Below are positions 7,546 to 8,910 of a DNA stretch of 8,910 nucleotides, piece after piece (position 1 is the first letter of the stretch; the number at the start of each line of letters is the position of its first letter). A program made the position numbers and the translations under genes. This DNA comes from Candidatus Kapaibacterium sp. Lineage in GTDB: Bacteria > Bacteroidota > Ignavibacteria > Kapaibacteriales > UBA2268. Location of the stretch: the NCBI GenBank assembly GCA_030835065.1, contig JAUQWR010000386.1, positions 1 through 8,910 on the forward strand, given 5' to 3'. The notes under the pieces were generated by a model. The model saw nothing but the letters and a program-made list of their open reading frames with translations, was not told the origin of the DNA and did no database searches.

Positions 7546-8910
7546 ATTCTTCTATCTCACTCTTAAATAAATGTATTGCAAAGCTCGTGCCCAATGTTTC
7601 ATCAGATTGCACGTTGATCTCGCCTCCATGCTCAGTTACTATGGCATAAACTATTGACAACCCAAGCCCAAATCCTTTAGTTGTTCGCGATTGGTCGCCA
7701 CGTCTGAACCTATCAAAAATATAAGGCAATGTTTCAGATGAAATAATTGGACCTCTATTGTTTACTATCAATATTATGTCGTTTGCATGCTGCTCGAGCT
7801 TACAATTTATAATTGAATCATCATCTGAAAACTTAATAGCATTATCTAAAAGATTATTTAAAGCCCTTTTTATCAAATTTTCATCGCCATAATATTTAAT
7901 TTCTTCATTTCCGATATCAATTTGGAAATTAATATGCTTGGATTGTGCTAATTTGTTGAAACTAGAAACTGTATCTATAAGCAATTCATCCAATCTAAAT
8001 GGTTGCTTGTCTAATTTTAATTGATTTGAATCAGCCCTGGCTAGCAACATAAGATTTTCTGCTAATTGAGATAATGATATTGTTTCTTTATAGCATTTGT
8101 CTATAACTGCTTTGGTGTTTTGCGATACATTATCTCTATTCAAAAGCAATTCCAATTCCATCTGGATTATTGTCAGTGGAGTTCTTATATCGTGTGATGC
8201 ATCAGCTATAAATCTTTTTTGAATCTTAAAAGTATTATCTAATCTATTGATCATATCATTAAAAGTATCAACTAACTGACCAAGTTCATCATTTGATTTG
8301 GGTCGGGGCACTCTCAACTCAAGATTTTCGGTAGTAATTGCACTTACTGTGTCGGTGATAGTCTTAACTGGCGATAGTGCCCTACGAGCAATAAAAAGCC
8401 CTATCAAACCCGAAAAGAATATTGATGCAGGAACAACAAGCATCATAACTGTCTGAAGCTGATTTATTGATTCATAAAATTTATTCATTGGAGTAAATAC
8501 CGTAAGGCGCAAATCTTTGAATCCGGCTTTCTGAAATCTTTTCGAAAACCTTCGGGTATCTATAGGGCTTGAATATGTTCTAAACTCAATTCCATTGTAT
8601 TTAATAGTATTGTATGCTTCTTTGAACGAAAATTCTTTAGTATGTTCGAGCACATCAATCAAAGAGTCAATGTTAAAAATCGATGTTCCCTCATAAATAA
8701 CAGAATCGTTGCTGGATAGAATAAACCTATTATTAATTGGCTTAGCAGTTTGTTTTTTCTTTGCTAAAAGCAATCTTTCATATACTTCAGAAAGAGTTGC
8801 CGATTCGCCCCCCATCTCAGAAACCAAGAAATTGGCATAATCTTTCAGATCACTATCTATAGCCTTTTTTCTTTCAATTTCATATAAATAATATAGCAGC
8901 ACTGCGATAA
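7544..8910 (-). CDS. Two-component sensor histidine kinase with HAMP domain (N-terminus cut by window edge)
   Basis: This is an inner-membrane sensor kinase that would autophosphorylate on His and pass the phosphate to a response regulator, probably encoded just beyond the right edge. The frame stays open to the edge. A GTG at 8902 is possible, but the residues before and after it (IAVLLYYLY) look like the tail of a first transmembrane helix, so the true start is outside. Counting from that GTG: a periplasmic sensor region at about 12-148 with no domain I recognise, a second transmembrane helix at about 150-172, HAMP at about 173-226, HisKA with ASHDIRTPLT and phospho-acceptor His237, and the ATPase domain with N box NNLLDNAIKF (349-358), F box FDRFRR (396-401) and G2 box GFGLGL (410-415). 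The G1 box reads VNNRGPIIS rather than DxGxG, a variant I recall from CusS-type metal-sensing kinases (VxNxGxxI). The Asp in HDIRTPL replaces the common Glu. The stimulus is unknown; metal or envelope sensing is only a guess. Confidence 0.93.
   Translation of the reverse strand, partial: IAVLLYYLYEIERKKAIDSDLKDYANFLVSEMGGESATLSEVYERLLLAKKKQTAKPINNRFILSSNDSVIYEGTSIFNIDSLIDVLEHTKEFSFKEAYNTIKYNGIEFRTYSSPIDTRRFSKRFQKAGFKDLRLTVFTPMNKFYESINQLQTVMMLVVPASIFFSGLIGLFIARRALSPVKTITDTVSAITTENLELRVPRPKSNDELGQLVDTFNDMINRLDNTFKIQKRFIADASHDIRTPLTIIQMELELLLNRDNVSQNTKAVIDKCYKETISLSQLAENLMLLARADSNQLKLDKQPFRLDELLIDTVSSFNKLAQSKHINFQIDIGNEEIKYYGDENLIKRALNNLLDNAIKFSDDDSIINCKLEQHANDIILIVNNRGPIISSETLPYIFDRFRRGDQSRTTKGFGLGLSIVYAIVTEHGGEINVQSDETLGTSFAIHLFKSEIEE

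Noticed and set aside
8900..8902. GTG as the true start of the histidine kinase
   Set aside because: It falls inside what looks like the end of the first transmembrane helix, and the frame stays open to the window edge, so the gene most likely begins outside.

Overview
The window is AT-rich and looks like chromosomal DNA of a member of the Bacteroidota/Chlorobiota/Ignavibacteriota group. This placement is an inference. It rests on the low GC, the weak Shine-Dalgarno sites, two AT-rich motifs that fit the TAnnTTTG -7 promoter element of that group, and a family resemblance of the membrane-tethered glycoside hydrolase family 2-like protein that I recall but cannot search. I see no IS element, tRNA, rRNA, CRISPR array, prophage gene or integration site.

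Layout, left to right: (1) Minus strand, 1-2041: the N-terminal 680 residues of an exported GH2-like protein whose C-terminus runs off the left edge. It ends here in a transmembrane helix, a basic loop and the start of a second helix. Both expected catalytic glutamates appear to be absent. (2) Minus strand, 2074-4206: a 710-residue bi-domain oxidoreductase, with an MDR alcohol-dehydrogenase-like half fused to a Gfo/Idh/MocA half. It lies 32 bp upstream of the GH2-like gene and is probably cotranscribed with it. (3) 4207-4443: a very AT-rich divergent intergenic region that must hold the promoters for both directions. (4) Plus strand, 4444-5136: ispD of the non-mevalonate isoprenoid pathway, closed by a strong terminator with a 16-bp stem and a UUCG loop. 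(5) Plus strand, 5294-7486: hppA, a K+-dependent-type membrane pyrophosphatase, closed by its own terminator. (6) Minus strand, 7544-8910: a sensor histidine kinase converging on hppA. Its first transmembrane helix is cut by the right edge, and any partner response regulator would lie beyond that edge.

The two left genes plausibly serve cell-surface or extracellular carbohydrate metabolism. IspD releases pyrophosphate and the membrane pyrophosphatase hydrolyses pyrophosphate to pump ions, but the terminator between them argues that they are separate transcription units. I see no defence, mobile or clearly new multi-gene system. The points most worth following up are the GH2-like protein without catalytic glutamates and an Asn-to-Thr change at a conserved active-site position of the pyrophosphatase.
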